Shown here one piece after another: positions 1 through 8,692 of a DNA stretch of 24,072 nt. The notes beneath the pieces are model-generated. The model was not told where the DNA came from. It worked only from the letters and a program-made list of their open reading frames with translations, and did no database searches. The stretch is from DTYU01 sp040757355 (GTDB lineage: Bacteria; Bacillota; Desulfotomaculia; Desulfotomaculales; Ammonificaceae): NCBI GenBank assembly GCA_040757355.1, contig JBFLWY010000037.1, positions 1-24,072 of the forward strand. The letters run 5' to 3'. The position numbers and the translations under genes are program-made. Position 1 is the stretch's first letter; every line of letters starts with the position of its first letter.

Positions 1-175
1 GCCGCATCTCAAAAGCTAAATCCGCCACCGGCTTCAGCGCCCAGGAGATCCAGGAAGGAAGCTCCTCATCAAGCCGGTTGCGCCTCTTTTCTTTCTCGCG
101 GGCTACCTTCTCTTTTATCTTTTGGCGTAAAAGTTCTTTAATTTCCTTGTTCTGGCGCATCACCCGTGCCGGCAC
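1..175 (-). CDS. Unknown protein, 5' part only (cut by window edge)
   Basis: The reading frame is open from a GTG at 175 to the left edge, so only about the first 58 residues are visible. The start is chosen because GGGAGGGG (182-189) lies 6 bases upstream; in-frame GTG 163 and ATG 160 are alternatives without such a site. The visible N-terminus is highly charged and probably helical (MRQNKEIKELLRQKIKEKVA, then more Lys/Arg/Glu), followed by a Trp-containing stretch ELPSWISWALKPVADLAFEM. I do not recognise the family. It has the same orientation as the BREX operon but is separated from the helicase gene by about 440 bases, so it is probably a separate unit. The real-gene call rests on the ribosome binding site and the open frame. 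Confidence 0.6.
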   Translation of the reverse strand, partial: MPARVMRQNKEIKELLRQKIKEKVAREKEKRRNRLDEELPSWISWALKPVADLAFEMR

Positions 176-614
176 GCTAAACCCCTCCCGGCTTGAATAT
201 TGAGACCCCGAGTTCTAAAACGCCGAAAAACCGCTGCTTCTTAGAACCAAGCGTGTGGAAGTTTACCAAACAATAACGCGCTTCCCGCGTGCCTGAAAAA
301 TCCTTCGAAATCGCGTTCTTTGGATAGCTGCCCAAGCCACTTCGTCAAATTAGGTTGGTAGCCATAATCTCTTTTTCAGCCGGGCAAAACCAGCTTCACG
401 AAGTAGTAGTAAAACAAAACGGTTTAACCCGCAAACTTCCGTTTCCTTCCCCTTTCTTTAGCAAGCCCGTCCGTTGTAATTTTCAATTCCGCAGTGAGGT
501 ATCTTTCTTCCCCTGAATATCTGCATTAAGCTAATATTGAACACCCGCATGCAGGGAATACCGCCCGCCCGAGGCTGTTAAAATGCCGCCTACGTGTCTC
601 TAACGCACGGCTCG
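176..614. other. Gap downstream of the helicase gene, no clear gene
   Basis: No convincing gene is visible. A minus-strand frame of 33 codons is open at 424-525 and reads like protein (ERYLTAELKITTDGLAKERG near its middle), but it has no ATG and no ribosome binding site, so it may be a remnant. A perfect 7-bp inverted repeat, GTTCTAA (212-218) with TTAGAAC (241-247), lies just upstream of the left-edge gene. No hairpin followed by a T-run was found after the helicase stop, so the end of the operon transcript is not marked by an obvious intrinsic terminator. Confidence 0.4.
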
Positions 615-3600
615 CTAAAGACAGTATATATCCCTCGTTACAGTTCGGATAAAGAGAGGAGTTCCTTCGAAAGATTCGCGCAACGTATTGCCTTCGCGCT
701 TAAAGACTAGCAAGGTCGGTTTCCTGCCCGGCAGCCAGATGGCACCACGCCCCACTATGAAAATAAGACTATGGGCTAACACATATCGGCCACGTCGTAA
801 CGGTGGACAATGTAGCCGCAAAGCTTCGCTGGCCTCGTCGGGTAAGGGTTGACCCTGGTGATTAATTAACAACGTTCGGCAGTAGCTGCAAAGGGAGTTC
901 TCCTCTTCCTCAGCGCAGAAAAACTGCTTGCAGCAGCGGCACTGAAAAACCTCGCCGCAATCTGTCATCTTCCCACAACCCGGGCAGCAGAATAGCCGGT
1001 CCCTACCCACACGCCGACCATCGCTCAAAGTAACGAGCTCGTCAGGGAATAATCGCCTGCCGGTAACTGCGCACTGTTGCAATAAATCAGCCAACCCTGG
1101 TTCTCCGGAAAGGTCGGAGTAACCAAAAAGATTGCTCAGTCCCTTTTTCCCTGATCGCCTGCAGAATGCTAAATTTTTGGCTAAAGTTCTAACCCCAGTA
1201 ACCTCACAACTATCGGTAAGACGCCGTAAAACAGGCTTCCCGGTTAGGTCATCTATTGCCAAAAGAGAACGGCGAACCTTTCGCCCGGTTTCAGAGCATT
1301 GTCCTATTGCGGCAGGGTGTACGATAACACCTGATTCTTCACAGTAGACGCCAGCGCGCTGGAGAAAAGTTAAACCCGTATCCGGACACCTGATGAGCAT
1401 GTCCGGGTGGACGCGGCGATCCGTTACGGTACAAATACCCAATTCCTGGGGTAGTGCCAGCCGACCGGTTTCTTCGCAAGGAACCAACAGTGACCTTCGT
1501 ACCCGCCTCCCCGACACAGAGGATACAGCTAAACCTTCCGGCAGGACCTGTATGCCTGTATGCTCACACTTCTCGAAAAGTTGGGCTAAAGCTCGCTTCC
1601 CTGTTTCCGGACAGAGGCGCAGGAGACTCCGCCGGACTTTTTTACCAGTAACTTCGCAAATGGCGAGCCCCTCCGGCAAAACCTGGTCACCGGTGAATTC
1701 GCAGCGCTCAAAATGGTCCGGTGTTGCCTTTCGTTTTGTTTCGGGACAAACAATCAGTTCGTCTTTCAACACCTGCTGACCGCAAATCTCACAGGTTTCC
1801 GCCTCATCCGGCAGCCCTCTGCGGCCGCTATAGGCACTTTCAACCATATTTTCGGGGAGGGCAAGGCGTCCGCTGACCGCGCTCGGCTCCATGATCCGTT
1901 TTAAAACAGACTTTCCAGTAACACTATCCTTTTCTAACAGGTCCTTCCTGACCTGTCGGCCAGTGACAGAACAAACGCCTACTTCGTCAGGGAGCAGCGC
2001 GTTCCCAGTTTCAGCGCAGATTTTTTCTTCTCCGGGAATAAACGGCTTTCCCGTCCAATCACTGGTCTTTATGTATTCTTTGAGGGCGTATCGGCCCGAA
2101 ACAGCACTCTGCTCGACGAGGTCTGGCGCTACACGCCGGCCAGTTACAGCGCACTCCACAACTTCGTCAGGTAAAACAAGCCTCCCGCTGGCCTCACATT
2201 GTACCATTTCTTCAGGAAACGCCCACTGGTCCGAAACAGCACTGCGTCGCATCTCTGAAATTAAACCGGTTCTACCCGAAACCGCCGAAACACGCACCTC
2301 TTCTGCCAATACCCGTCTTCCGTCAGGCAGCACAACAGAGCACGCAGTACAAACAAAGCTTTTTTCTTCATCCAAGGGGAAAATATGATCAAAGCAGAAT
2401 ATACCGCTGCATTGCCTGCAAACCCGCCGGTGCTCAGCACAGACCAACCGGCCACAGGAAACGCACGCCGACAGCGGAGAAGCAACCTGGCTTTGTTGGC
2501 GGCAGGTTTTACATATGCCATTTGTACATCCTTCGTAAGAACAGTGCTCAAAATCAGATGCCGCAACGATGTGACCGCCAGGGCAGGCCCAACCCTCCCC
2601 GACGGCCACCGCTTTCCCAACTATCGGTAATTCTGAAGACACCACGCCCGCTAATGGTATCGCCGTAAGCCTCACAGGATGTGCTTCCTGTTGCATCCGA
2701 TTTCGTACGAAAGCCTCAACCTCGACACGGTCGTAAACTAACCCACAAATGCCTAACGGCTGCATCTCAACCTGTGGGACAAACCGCAGCTCCAGAGAAT
2801 GCAGGGCCGTTTTAATCGAGGGATCCGTGCCGGCAATCCTGCGTACCAGCAATTCCGAGTCTGGCTCTTGGACACCTGAATATTTTTGTCGTACAAACTC
2901 AGCCAGACGAAGAAGATCGTCCTCAAACCGACCCTCGTAAAACCGACAAAAGGTATTGATGCTTTCATCCTTTTCTACAAGGTCTTGCACATGAACCGGA
3001 TCGATACTAAATTTCATTTTCACCAATTGATCAGGTGCTGCCAGCGTAAAGTCGCCGTCTCTTCTTAATTCGTCCAGATACGATAACTCGACGAGGTCGG
3101 CTACCCCATCTTCAGTATGGATAATAGGTATTTCTACAATGGTTTCGTAACGATCGGTAGCCACGGTGGCACCAACACGGAACCACGCACGCAGAGCCAG
3201 TCTTGGTTCTTTTGCGGCGACCCGTAAACGATTGAGCACCATCCCCAAATCTTTGAGTTTTTCTTTTAGCGTTGCCTCGACCTTATCCAGACCCCGCTTT
3301 CGCGTATCTAAGATATAAGCCGATGCCTCTTCACGGACCCAGTGTGTAATCCTGTCAAAGGTCTTCGTTCCCGGCATAACAAGCCGTATCTTGTGACCGT
3401 CTGAACCAGAGTGGTAGTCTGCCGGATTAAAGACCAGTTCTGTCTCTCTCCCTGCTGACGCGATAAAAAGCCGACCATCAGATGTTTCCCGAATCTTAGT
3501 ACCAGCACGCCGAAGGCATCCTCGAATCAACGATCGCAGGTCAAGGCGAGGCTTGATTCTTTTGAGACCGGCCAGGCGACGGCCGTGGTCAGCGGCGCGG

Positions 3601-5393
3601 ATGCTTCCCAGGGCTTGCTCCGTAGCTTCCCGCATCTCCTTCATTTTCGCTTCCGCCTTCCGACGGCTTTCTTCCATCCGCCGCAGATCTTCGCTAACAT
3701 CTTTCTTCTCCGCGGCCTTGCGTACTAACTCCATGATGACCTCTTCAAGGGACCGCCCTTCCTCGCCGTACCCACAAAGCTCAAGCAGTTCTTCCATCTC
3801 GCCTATTGCCTGATTAAACAGGTTGAGCTTCTCCATTAACCGGAGTACAACGTGGTCTTCAATGGTATCTTTTAAAACCAGGTTATAGACGATAACTCTT
3901 CTGGCCTGCTGGCCCAGTCGCTGAACACGGCCAATTCGCTGTTCGATTACCATCGGATTCCACGGGAGATCATAGTTGACTACGACGTTGCCAGCCTGCA
4001 AATTTAGCCCCACGCCCCCAACATCGGTCGAGAGAAGGATCGGACGAATAGGAGGCTCCGCCATGAAGTCTTGGATGGCACGCCGGTTGGCCATCGCCTG
4101 CCCACCCTGCAAAATTGCAATCTGGTCTTTGAAACCGGTACGTTCTAAAGCTTTTGCCAAGAAACGCAATGTCTCTATTCGCATGGTAAAAACGATCAGA
4201 CGTTCAGCACGCCCCTTTTTCGCAGCTGCTTTTACGTATTCGACAACGGCGCGAGTCTTCGCTGATTCGGTAATTGCTCTTCCGGCCTCCGCCAGTTCGA
4301 GCAAGCGCTTTCGGAAAGCCGGAGAAAGCATATAGTCTTCACGGGCCTTATTTTCGAACGAGGCCGCAAGCGCCCACGGGCTGCTCATCAGGCTGCGCGC
4401 GTAGGTGTATTGAACGAGTTTTGGAAACTCCAGAATAACTTTCAGTGCATGCTCAATATATTCTCTTTCCTCCGGTAACGGTGTTAAACGACTGTCCCTC
4501 ACTTCCCTCTCGGGGAACAGTAGCTCGGCATCCTTCCGCCGTGTACGGATCAACGCCTGGCTCACCCGCCGCCTGAACTCCGGTTCCGTACCCGGCAGGA
4601 GGCGCCGGGCTTCACGATCCGCTATAAAGCGACGCGCAAATTCATCCGGCGGCCCCAGAGGATTCGGCTGTGGAGCCTTCAGGACCTCAAACTGGCTGTA
4701 AATATCCCATAACCGGTTCTGGAGAGGCGTCGCCGTAAGCATAATGCAGAACCGCACTTTTCCTTCTCGCATTAGGTCCCGAAACACCTGGGCGGTTTTT
4801 GGGGGGTTCGGGGTACCGTAAAGGTTGCGAAGCGCATGAGCCTCATCGAGGATAAGGAGATCGAATTGCCGGTCTCTGATAGCCGCAATCTTGCTGCGCG
4901 CCGTATGATAACTCGTGATCCAGAAGGGATGACTCTTCAGGTTAGCAAAATCTCCGCCGACTGCTGCCCGGGCAACAACGTTGAACTTGGTTTGCAACTC
5001 ATCTGCCCACTGACCCATAATGTTCTTCGGGCAAACTACCAGGATGGATTCAACACGCCCGCGGTCCAGCAGTTCTTTGGCGATAAGTCCCGCGGTAATC
5101 GTCTTCCCCAGCCCCACATCGTCAGCAACCATACCGGCCGGGTGTAGGCAGCGAAAAAACTGGATCGCATTATCAACCTGATGTTCATACGGGTCAACGT
5201 CTATTTTCGGGAGGCACGAAAAATCGTCCTTCCGGTTGATATCCAGCGGTTCCGCCAATGACCATTCGTGCGCAGCGAGATGAAGCTCAAACTCTTCGGC
5301 ATCGGCTGCCGAAACGGCAGCTTTGCTTTTCAGCCATTCGTGCAAATTAAGTATTCGATAAACCCGTCGCTCTTTAATCGTACCTGTATTCAT
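615..5393 (-). CDS. brxHII: SNF2-family helicase of BREX type 3 with long C-terminal repeat domain (BrxHII-like)
   Basis: 1592 residues, last gene of the operon. The N-terminal half is a superfamily 2 SNF2/RapA-like ATPase: Walker A DDVGLGKT (91-98), DEAH (183-186), motif III TATPLQN (220-226) and motif VI QRIGRVQRLGQ near residue 488. A charged coiled-coil-like stretch follows around 560-610. Residues about 930-1020 are rich in CxxC pairs (C..C, CVSCG, CRQCS, CTACS) and look zinc-binding. Then come 28 tandem 15-residue repeats (1036-1455) and a final Cys-rich module around 1470-1510 (CCPGCG, CRCC, CSYC). Known BREX-3 operons carry a COG0553 helicase, which fits the neighbours; the repeat domain makes this one unusually long. 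ATG start; a weak site (AGG six bases upstream) and a 63-base gap follow the brxA-like gene. The helicase class is certain; the BrxHII label rests on context. Confidence 0.85.
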   Translation of the reverse strand: MNTGTIKERRVYRILNLHEWLKSKAAVSAADAEEFELHLAAHEWSLAEPLDINRKDDFSCLPKIDVDPYEHQVDNAIQFFRCLHPAGMVADDVGLGKTITAGLIAKELLDRGRVESILVVCPKNIMGQWADELQTKFNVVARAAVGGDFANLKSHPFWITSYHTARSKIAAIRDRQFDLLILDEAHALRNLYGTPNPPKTAQVFRDLMREGKVRFCIMLTATPLQNRLWDIYSQFEVLKAPQPNPLGPPDEFARRFIADREARRLLPGTEPEFRRRVSQALIRTRRKDAELLFPEREVRDSRLTPLPEEREYIEHALKVILEFPKLVQYTYARSLMSSPWALAASFENKAREDYMLSPAFRKRLLELAEAGRAITESAKTRAVVEYVKAAAKKGRAERLIVFTMRIETLRFLAKALERTGFKDQIAILQGGQAMANRRAIQDFMAEPPIRPILLSTDVGGVGLNLQAGNVVVNYDLPWNPMVIEQRIGRVQRLGQQARRVIVYNLVLKDTIEDHVVLRLMEKLNLFNQAIGEMEELLELCGYGEEGRSLEEVIMELVRKAAEKKDVSEDLRRMEESRRKAEAKMKEMREATEQALGSIRAADHGRRLAGLKRIKPRLDLRSLIRGCLRRAGTKIRETSDGRLFIASAGRETELVFNPADYHSGSDGHKIRLVMPGTKTFDRITHWVREEASAYILDTRKRGLDKVEATLKEKLKDLGMVLNRLRVAAKEPRLALRAWFRVGATVATDRYETIVEIPIIHTEDGVADLVELSYLDELRRDGDFTLAAPDQLVKMKFSIDPVHVQDLVEKDESINTFCRFYEGRFEDDLLRLAEFVRQKYSGVQEPDSELLVRRIAGTDPSIKTALHSLELRFVPQVEMQPLGICGLVYDRVEVEAFVRNRMQQEAHPVRLTAIPLAGVVSSELPIVGKAVAVGEGWACPGGHIVAASDFEHCSYEGCTNGICKTCRQQSQVASPLSACVSCGRLVCAEHRRVCRQCSGIFCFDHIFPLDEEKSFVCTACSVVLPDGRRVLAEEVRVSAVSGRTGLISEMRRSAVSDQWAFPEEMVQCEASGRLVLPDEVVECAVTGRRVAPDLVEQSAVSGRYALKEYIKTSDWTGKPFIPGEEKICAETGNALLPDEVGVCSVTGRQVRKDLLEKDSVTGKSVLKRIMEPSAVSGRLALPENMVESAYSGRRGLPDEAETCEICGQQVLKDELIVCPETKRKATPDHFERCEFTGDQVLPEGLAICEVTGKKVRRSLLRLCPETGKRALAQLFEKCEHTGIQVLPEGLAVSSVSGRRVRRSLLVPCEETGRLALPQELGICTVTDRRVHPDMLIRCPDTGLTFLQRAGVYCEESGVIVHPAAIGQCSETGRKVRRSLLAIDDLTGKPVLRRLTDSCEVTGVRTLAKNLAFCRRSGKKGLSNLFGYSDLSGEPGLADLLQQCAVTGRRLFPDELVTLSDGRRVGRDRLFCCPGCGKMTDCGEVFQCRCCKQFFCAEEEENSLCSYCRTLLINHQGQPLPDEASEALRLHCPPLRRGRYVLAHSLIFIVGRGAIWLPGRKPTLLVFKREGNTLRESFEGTPLFIRTVTRDIYCL
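1029..2288 (-). repeat. 28 x 15-residue (45-bp) tandem repeat inside the helicase gene
   Basis: Counting from residue 1036, the protein divides into 28 consecutive units of exactly 15 residues with no insertion or deletion, ending at residue 1455. Consensus is CxxTGRxxLPDELxx. Position 1 is Cys in most units and Ser or Asp in the rest; position 4 is Thr or Ser; position 5 is Gly in nearly all. Unit 12 keeps a true CxxCG (CEICGQQVLKDELIV), suggesting the repeat descends from a zinc knuckle whose second Cys became Thr/Ser. Units 14-16 and 17-19 resemble each other as triplets (LPEGL, then RRSLL, then LAQLF or LPQEL), giving a 45-residue super-period. At DNA level the units have diverged, so this is an old expansion. 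Confidence 0.9.
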
Positions 5394-5456
5394 TGTTGAC
5401 CTAACCCTCCGTTTTGAGCAAGGCTCTCAACGGAAAGAGCTTTACTTATCCTTACT

Positions 5457-6200
5457 TCAAGCCTTTAACATTACCATATCCTCATCCAGTCCCTGCCGGT
5501 AAAGACAAAGCCTGCCGTTGACTTCCACAACATAAGGAGCAACCGTCCCCAAGGAAAATGGAAACAATACCGGCGATGATACAAGCTGCAACAAAGGATA
5601 AGCATCGGCACCGCCCGCTACAAGCGTCGCCTCAATCACCCAGGCGGCCAGTTTCTCATCTTTAATTTCGCGGACGGGTGCCGCCCGGTAGACGCCCTTC
5701 CGAGAGGTTTCCTGCAGCACACCCCAATCAATAAAGCAGCGGACGACCCGCCTGGCGGCCCGGGCCACCGTTTCTCTTTCTCCCAATTGTTCGCGCAGCC
5801 GCCGTTGGATCTGCGACAGGGAAACCGAATCCTGCAAACGCAACAGCCGCCCGACAGCCTCAGCTACGAGTGCCACAAACGGGTAAACCGCAATGGTCAT
5901 TCCCCAGTGGACAGCCAGATGCTGTTCACTAAGCATTCGCCGCAGCAAATCCAGGCCGTCATCACGAAGGCTCCTAAGGCGGGCCGGCGGAGAAACCCAA
6001 ATTTTCAAGAGAATGGTGATCGCCTTTTCCCGGTTTCCGCGTTCGGCGGTCCCGCCTACAGAGAGACGATCCTTCAAGAGTTCCTGCAGCGCGCCCTGGA
6101 TCTCTTTTCTCTCATAGCCCGCCAATACTAAGGCCGCCGTTCTCTCTATCCACTCAAGCCGAATCCGCTGGCTGAAACCCACTTGTATCCGCTCGTTCAT
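5457..6200 (-). CDS. brxA: BrxA-like BREX protein (probable)
   Basis: 247 residues from the ATG at 6200, which overlaps the pglZ stop by 4 bases (ATGA) and has GGGAGGAG just upstream; the frame is open further upstream but that part runs inside pglZ. No catalytic motif is visible. The protein looks mostly helical. A segment around residues 55-100 has a conserved look (NREKAITILLKIWVSPP, later HWGMTIAVYPFVALVAEA). The part around 130-165 resembles a winged-helix fold (QIQRRLREQLGERETVARAA, then RRVVRCFIDWGVLQ). Known type 3 BREX operons place a brxA gene (DUF1819) directly after pglZ, and this position and small size fit. The assignment is therefore mainly by synteny. BrxA proteins are thought to bind DNA and support BREX function. 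Confidence 0.6.
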   Translation of the reverse strand: MNERIQVGFSQRIRLEWIERTAALVLAGYERKEIQGALQELLKDRLSVGGTAERGNREKAITILLKIWVSPPARLRSLRDDGLDLLRRMLSEQHLAVHWGMTIAVYPFVALVAEAVGRLLRLQDSVSLSQIQRRLREQLGERETVARAARRVVRCFIDWGVLQETSRKGVYRAAPVREIKDEKLAAWVIEATLVAGGADAYPLLQLVSSPVLFPFSLGTVAPYVVEVNGRLCLYRQGLDEDMVMLKA

Positions 6201-8278
6201 AAGCTCCTCCCTTTGATCTGCTCCACACACACTAAAGGAACTATCACCTCTTCCAAAGAAATACCCCCGTGACAAACGGCTTTTTCTCCCTCACGGATGA
6301 AGGCCGACCGAGCCGGTGCCAGAAGGGGCAGGTAATCTTCCGGAAGCCCGGTGGGCGCCCATTCGATGGCGTCCGGGAATTTCTCCTTAATCCGCTTTCG
6401 CAGGAGCCGGTCAGGGTAGATTCTGGCGCGGTACCCGCGCAGGTCGGCCACGGCACCTTCGGTCGGAACCCCGCATCCGCGCGCCTCGATATTTCCGTGG
6501 TCTGACGTTAGATAAACCGCAAATTCATGCTTAAGAAGCAGATTAAACAACTCGGCGAGGTGCCCCTCTTTCGCCCATTGACGTATCTGGTTATGCATTC
6601 CGGCGGTACCGAGCTCCATCCCGTGCATAATCTTATCCACCTTCCTAACCACCACGCCAGCCACGCGAATTTTAGGAGGGGCCAGAGCCTCCGCAACTTT
6701 GTCCAGATCCTCGTCCCCCACTACATTCACGTAAGCAACCGCGCCTTTTTCTAGACCCTGATCAGACCAGAAAAGCGTCCACAACAAGGGCTCCTTATCG
6801 GTAGTATGGAGGCTGCCGGGGAAAAAGAGCGGGGGCTTTCCCGCAAAAAGAGCCTGACGCGAAACAGACGTCAGCGTGGGAACCCAGGCGAAAACCGCAC
6901 TCTCGTGGAACCGAAAGTTCGGCCAGCAGTCCATAAAGGTGCCACGAATAACCAGCCACTGGTCAAAGGCAAGGCCGTCTAGAACGACCAGGGCGACTCT
7001 TTGGTGATAACCTTTATCCAGAGCACGTGTAAGGTAGCGGGGGATGTGGTGCAACATAACGGGAGGTGCGGGCGGTTGGTTGTGCAGACCTCCGTAGCGG
7101 TCCCGCATCCAGGTGAAGAAGCTGTTATCAACCCGGTAGCGAAGGGTTTCAAATTTTTCCACGTCTGCGCGGTCCCCACTAAAATTTTCTTCAAACCGCA
7201 ATACAGTTAACTCGGCCCAGTTGCGGGCGAAGTTCAACCATTCTTTATACCGCGCACCCTCGCCCGGAACGGATTTCTCTATAACCGGAATCAGATTATC
7301 GAACCGGCGCCGCCACACTGCCGCGGGATCCGTTTTCAGACCTACTGCTACCCATCGCGAGGAAAGTTTGGTCCCAGCAGGATGAAATACCGGAGTGAGA
7401 TGGCCCTCCACAAACAGATTATCAACATAAACCCGGACGTCGTCGTGATCAAAGGGAAGGTACAAGGGACCGGAATAACGGAGATCGTAAACCGGTTGAG
7501 CCTCGCGGCCGTACTCACCCGTACCCTTGGCAAGGTGATCAAGAAAAATCGGCCATCTTTCCTGTAAGAAGCTAAAAAAGGCTTCCCGGTTGGGAATAAT
7601 CTCTTCCAACGGCCAGTCGTCAAAACGCCCGTCGTTCCGGAGTATTTGAATGAACCGTTCGTCCAGCACCTTCGGCACCCGCCGTCCTTGGTAATGTCGC
7701 TGGAGAAGAAGGCGGAGCAGGTCCTGCGGCTCTTTAATAAGTTCCGGGACGACTCCAAAGACGTGGCGCAGCACGAAGTCTTTTGTCGCGTTGTTTCCCA
7801 ATATCCCGGGATTGTATCGTTCCTGCGCTTCGTAAAGAATACCGAGTTCACCGCGGTCTAACGCGGCCACCACAGCGTAACTCAAGTTCGGGAAAAGGTC
7901 CCCGAGACTAAAAGAAAGCTTTCTCCCTCTCTGCAGCAGATCGTAAGGTAAATTACGCAGGTCGGCCGTGGGCGTCTGGACAACCACCACAAGACCTACC
8001 AAGTCGCCCTGATCCAACCGGGAGCGGTATTTTGACTCATAGGCAAACCGGAAAGCCACCGGATCCTCGTAAGAAATCAGTTCAAATCCCCGTTCCCGGA
8101 GGACCTGCAAAATGCCTTCCTCCGTGAGCAGTCCGTCCGGGTCGGCAACCAGTATTAGGCGGGCTACACCCGGTGTGAATTCCTTTAAAATCTGGTCGCG
8201 CCAGCTACCTTTACTGAGTGATGAGTGATGAGTACTGAGTGATGAGTGATGAGTACTGAGTGATGAGCGATGGGTCAT
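6197..8278 (-). CDS. pglZ: PglZ, alkaline-phosphatase-superfamily protein of BREX type 3
   Basis: 693 residues. Metal-site motifs of the alkaline phosphatase/PglZ superfamily are present: VALVVLDGLAFDQW near residue 433, with the nucleophile-side Asp, and TSDHGN near 590 with the Asp-His metal ligands. PglZ is the hallmark BREX protein and is essential in studied systems; its substrate is unknown. The start is unusual. The ATG at 8278 overlaps the stop of the upstream four-helix-bundle gene by 4 bases and is served by GAAGGAG (8288-8294, 9-base spacing) lying inside that gene. The first 22 residues are encoded by a heptanucleotide array (HHSSLST repeated), so the ancestral N-terminus probably began just before WRDQILKEF. 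An in-frame ATGA overlap couples it to the brxA-like gene downstream. Confidence 0.9.
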   Translation of the reverse strand: MTHRSSLSTHHSSLSTHHSSLSKGSWRDQILKEFTPGVARLILVADPDGLLTEEGILQVLRERGFELISYEDPVAFRFAYESKYRSRLDQGDLVGLVVVVQTPTADLRNLPYDLLQRGRKLSFSLGDLFPNLSYAVVAALDRGELGILYEAQERYNPGILGNNATKDFVLRHVFGVVPELIKEPQDLLRLLLQRHYQGRRVPKVLDERFIQILRNDGRFDDWPLEEIIPNREAFFSFLQERWPIFLDHLAKGTGEYGREAQPVYDLRYSGPLYLPFDHDDVRVYVDNLFVEGHLTPVFHPAGTKLSSRWVAVGLKTDPAAVWRRRFDNLIPVIEKSVPGEGARYKEWLNFARNWAELTVLRFEENFSGDRADVEKFETLRYRVDNSFFTWMRDRYGGLHNQPPAPPVMLHHIPRYLTRALDKGYHQRVALVVLDGLAFDQWLVIRGTFMDCWPNFRFHESAVFAWVPTLTSVSRQALFAGKPPLFFPGSLHTTDKEPLLWTLFWSDQGLEKGAVAYVNVVGDEDLDKVAEALAPPKIRVAGVVVRKVDKIMHGMELGTAGMHNQIRQWAKEGHLAELFNLLLKHEFAVYLTSDHGNIEARGCGVPTEGAVADLRGYRARIYPDRLLRKRIKEKFPDAIEWAPTGLPEDYLPLLAPARSAFIREGEKAVCHGGISLEEVIVPLVCVEQIKGRSL

Positions 8279-8281
8279 GGG
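8212..8281 (+). repeat. Heptanucleotide array, 10 units (PglZ N-terminus)
   Basis: On the + strand the block reads TACTGAG, TGATGAG, TGATGAG three times over (phase from 8212), ending with the degenerate units TGATGAG, CGATGGG and TCATGGG. The period is 7 bp with a 21-bp higher order, so three heptamers equal seven codons and the peptide STHHSSL repeats in frame on the minus strand. The pglZ start codon lies inside the last unit. The array borders the four-helix-bundle gene on its 3' side and is opposite in orientation to the array on its 5' side (8651-8692). Confidence 0.95.
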
Positions 8282-8655
8282 TGGTTTCTCCTTCGTTCGG
8301 CTGAAGCTCGAAGGCCGCCCAATATTCGTCCTACTTCTTCCGCACTCAATAGAAGACTGTGAAAACTTTCCCGATCAAGGTAGCCCGCATCCAACGCCAC
8401 GTAGAGATGGGATCGTAGTTCTGCACAAGATGCTTTGGCAACTGATAGAAATTGGTGAAATTCGGATGGCTTTCCTCTTTCAAATCCCTCCGCAATGTTT
8501 GCCATAACAGAAATTGCCGCTCTACGAATTTGGTCGCGAAGGGCAAAATCTCGCATGAACTCTCCCTGTTTCGTTGTCTTGTAAACAGCCGCTGTGAGCT
8601 CCCGTGCCTTTTGCCAGGCAACTAAATCTTCAAAACGACCTATCCTTTCACTCAT
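8275..8655 (-). CDS. Four-helix-bundle protein, 23S rRNA intervening-sequence (S23/IVP) family
   Basis: 126 residues from ATG 8655 (a GTG one codon earlier, at 8658, is also possible). Family signatures visible: FEDLVAWQKARELT at the N-terminus, ALRDQIRRAAISVMANIAEGF in the middle, then SEFHQFLSVAKASCAELRSHL. This is the TIGR02436-type small protein found inside some 23S rRNA genes and as free-standing genes; the fold is related to Avd of diversity-generating retroelements, and its biochemical function is unknown. It is not a BREX or CBASS component. Both sides carry heptanucleotide arrays in inverted orientation, and the gene contains the ribosome binding site that now serves pglZ. The start overlaps the stop of the upstream helicase remnant (TGATG). 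Probably a late insertion into the operon. Confidence 0.9.
   Translation of the reverse strand: MSERIGRFEDLVAWQKARELTAAVYKTTKQGEFMRDFALRDQIRRAAISVMANIAEGFERGKPSEFHQFLSVAKASCAELRSHLYVALDAGYLDRESFHSLLLSAEEVGRILGGLRASAERRRNHP
8288..8294 (-). promoter_or_regulatory. Ribosome binding site for pglZ inside the four-helix-bundle gene
   Basis: GAAGGAG on the minus strand, 9 bases before the pglZ ATG at 8278. It decides the pglZ start and shows that translation of pglZ now begins within sequence contributed by the inserted gene and its heptamer array. Confidence 0.75.
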
Positions 8656-8692
8656 CACCCATCCCCCATTCCCCGTAACTCATCACTCATCA
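8651..8692 (-). repeat. Heptanucleotide array, 6 units (5' side of four-helix-bundle gene)
   Basis: On the + strand: CTCATCA, CCCATCC, CCCATTC, CCCGTAA, CTCATCA, CTCATCA. CTCATCA is the reverse complement of TGATGAG, so this array is inverted relative to 8212-8281. It encodes the tail MSDELRGMGDG of the upstream helicase remnant, and its innermost unit contains the start codon of the four-helix-bundle gene. Confidence 0.85.

Noticed and set aside
212..247. GTTCTAA/TTAGAAC inverted repeat as a terminator or attachment site
   Set aside because: Arms are only 7 bp, the loop is 22 bases, no T-run follows, and no second copy was seen at the other end of the island.
1132..2630. Several long + strand open frames opposite the helicase repeat region
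   Set aside because: They mirror the 45-bp periodicity of the minus-strand repeat gene and lack ribosome binding sites; they are shadows.
615..8278. DISARM system, because an SNF2 helicase, a methylase and a DrmD-like fragment are present
   Set aside because: PglZ, the DUF6079-like BrxC and BrxF define BREX type 3; no DUF1998 (DrmB) or PLD (DrmC) protein is seen.
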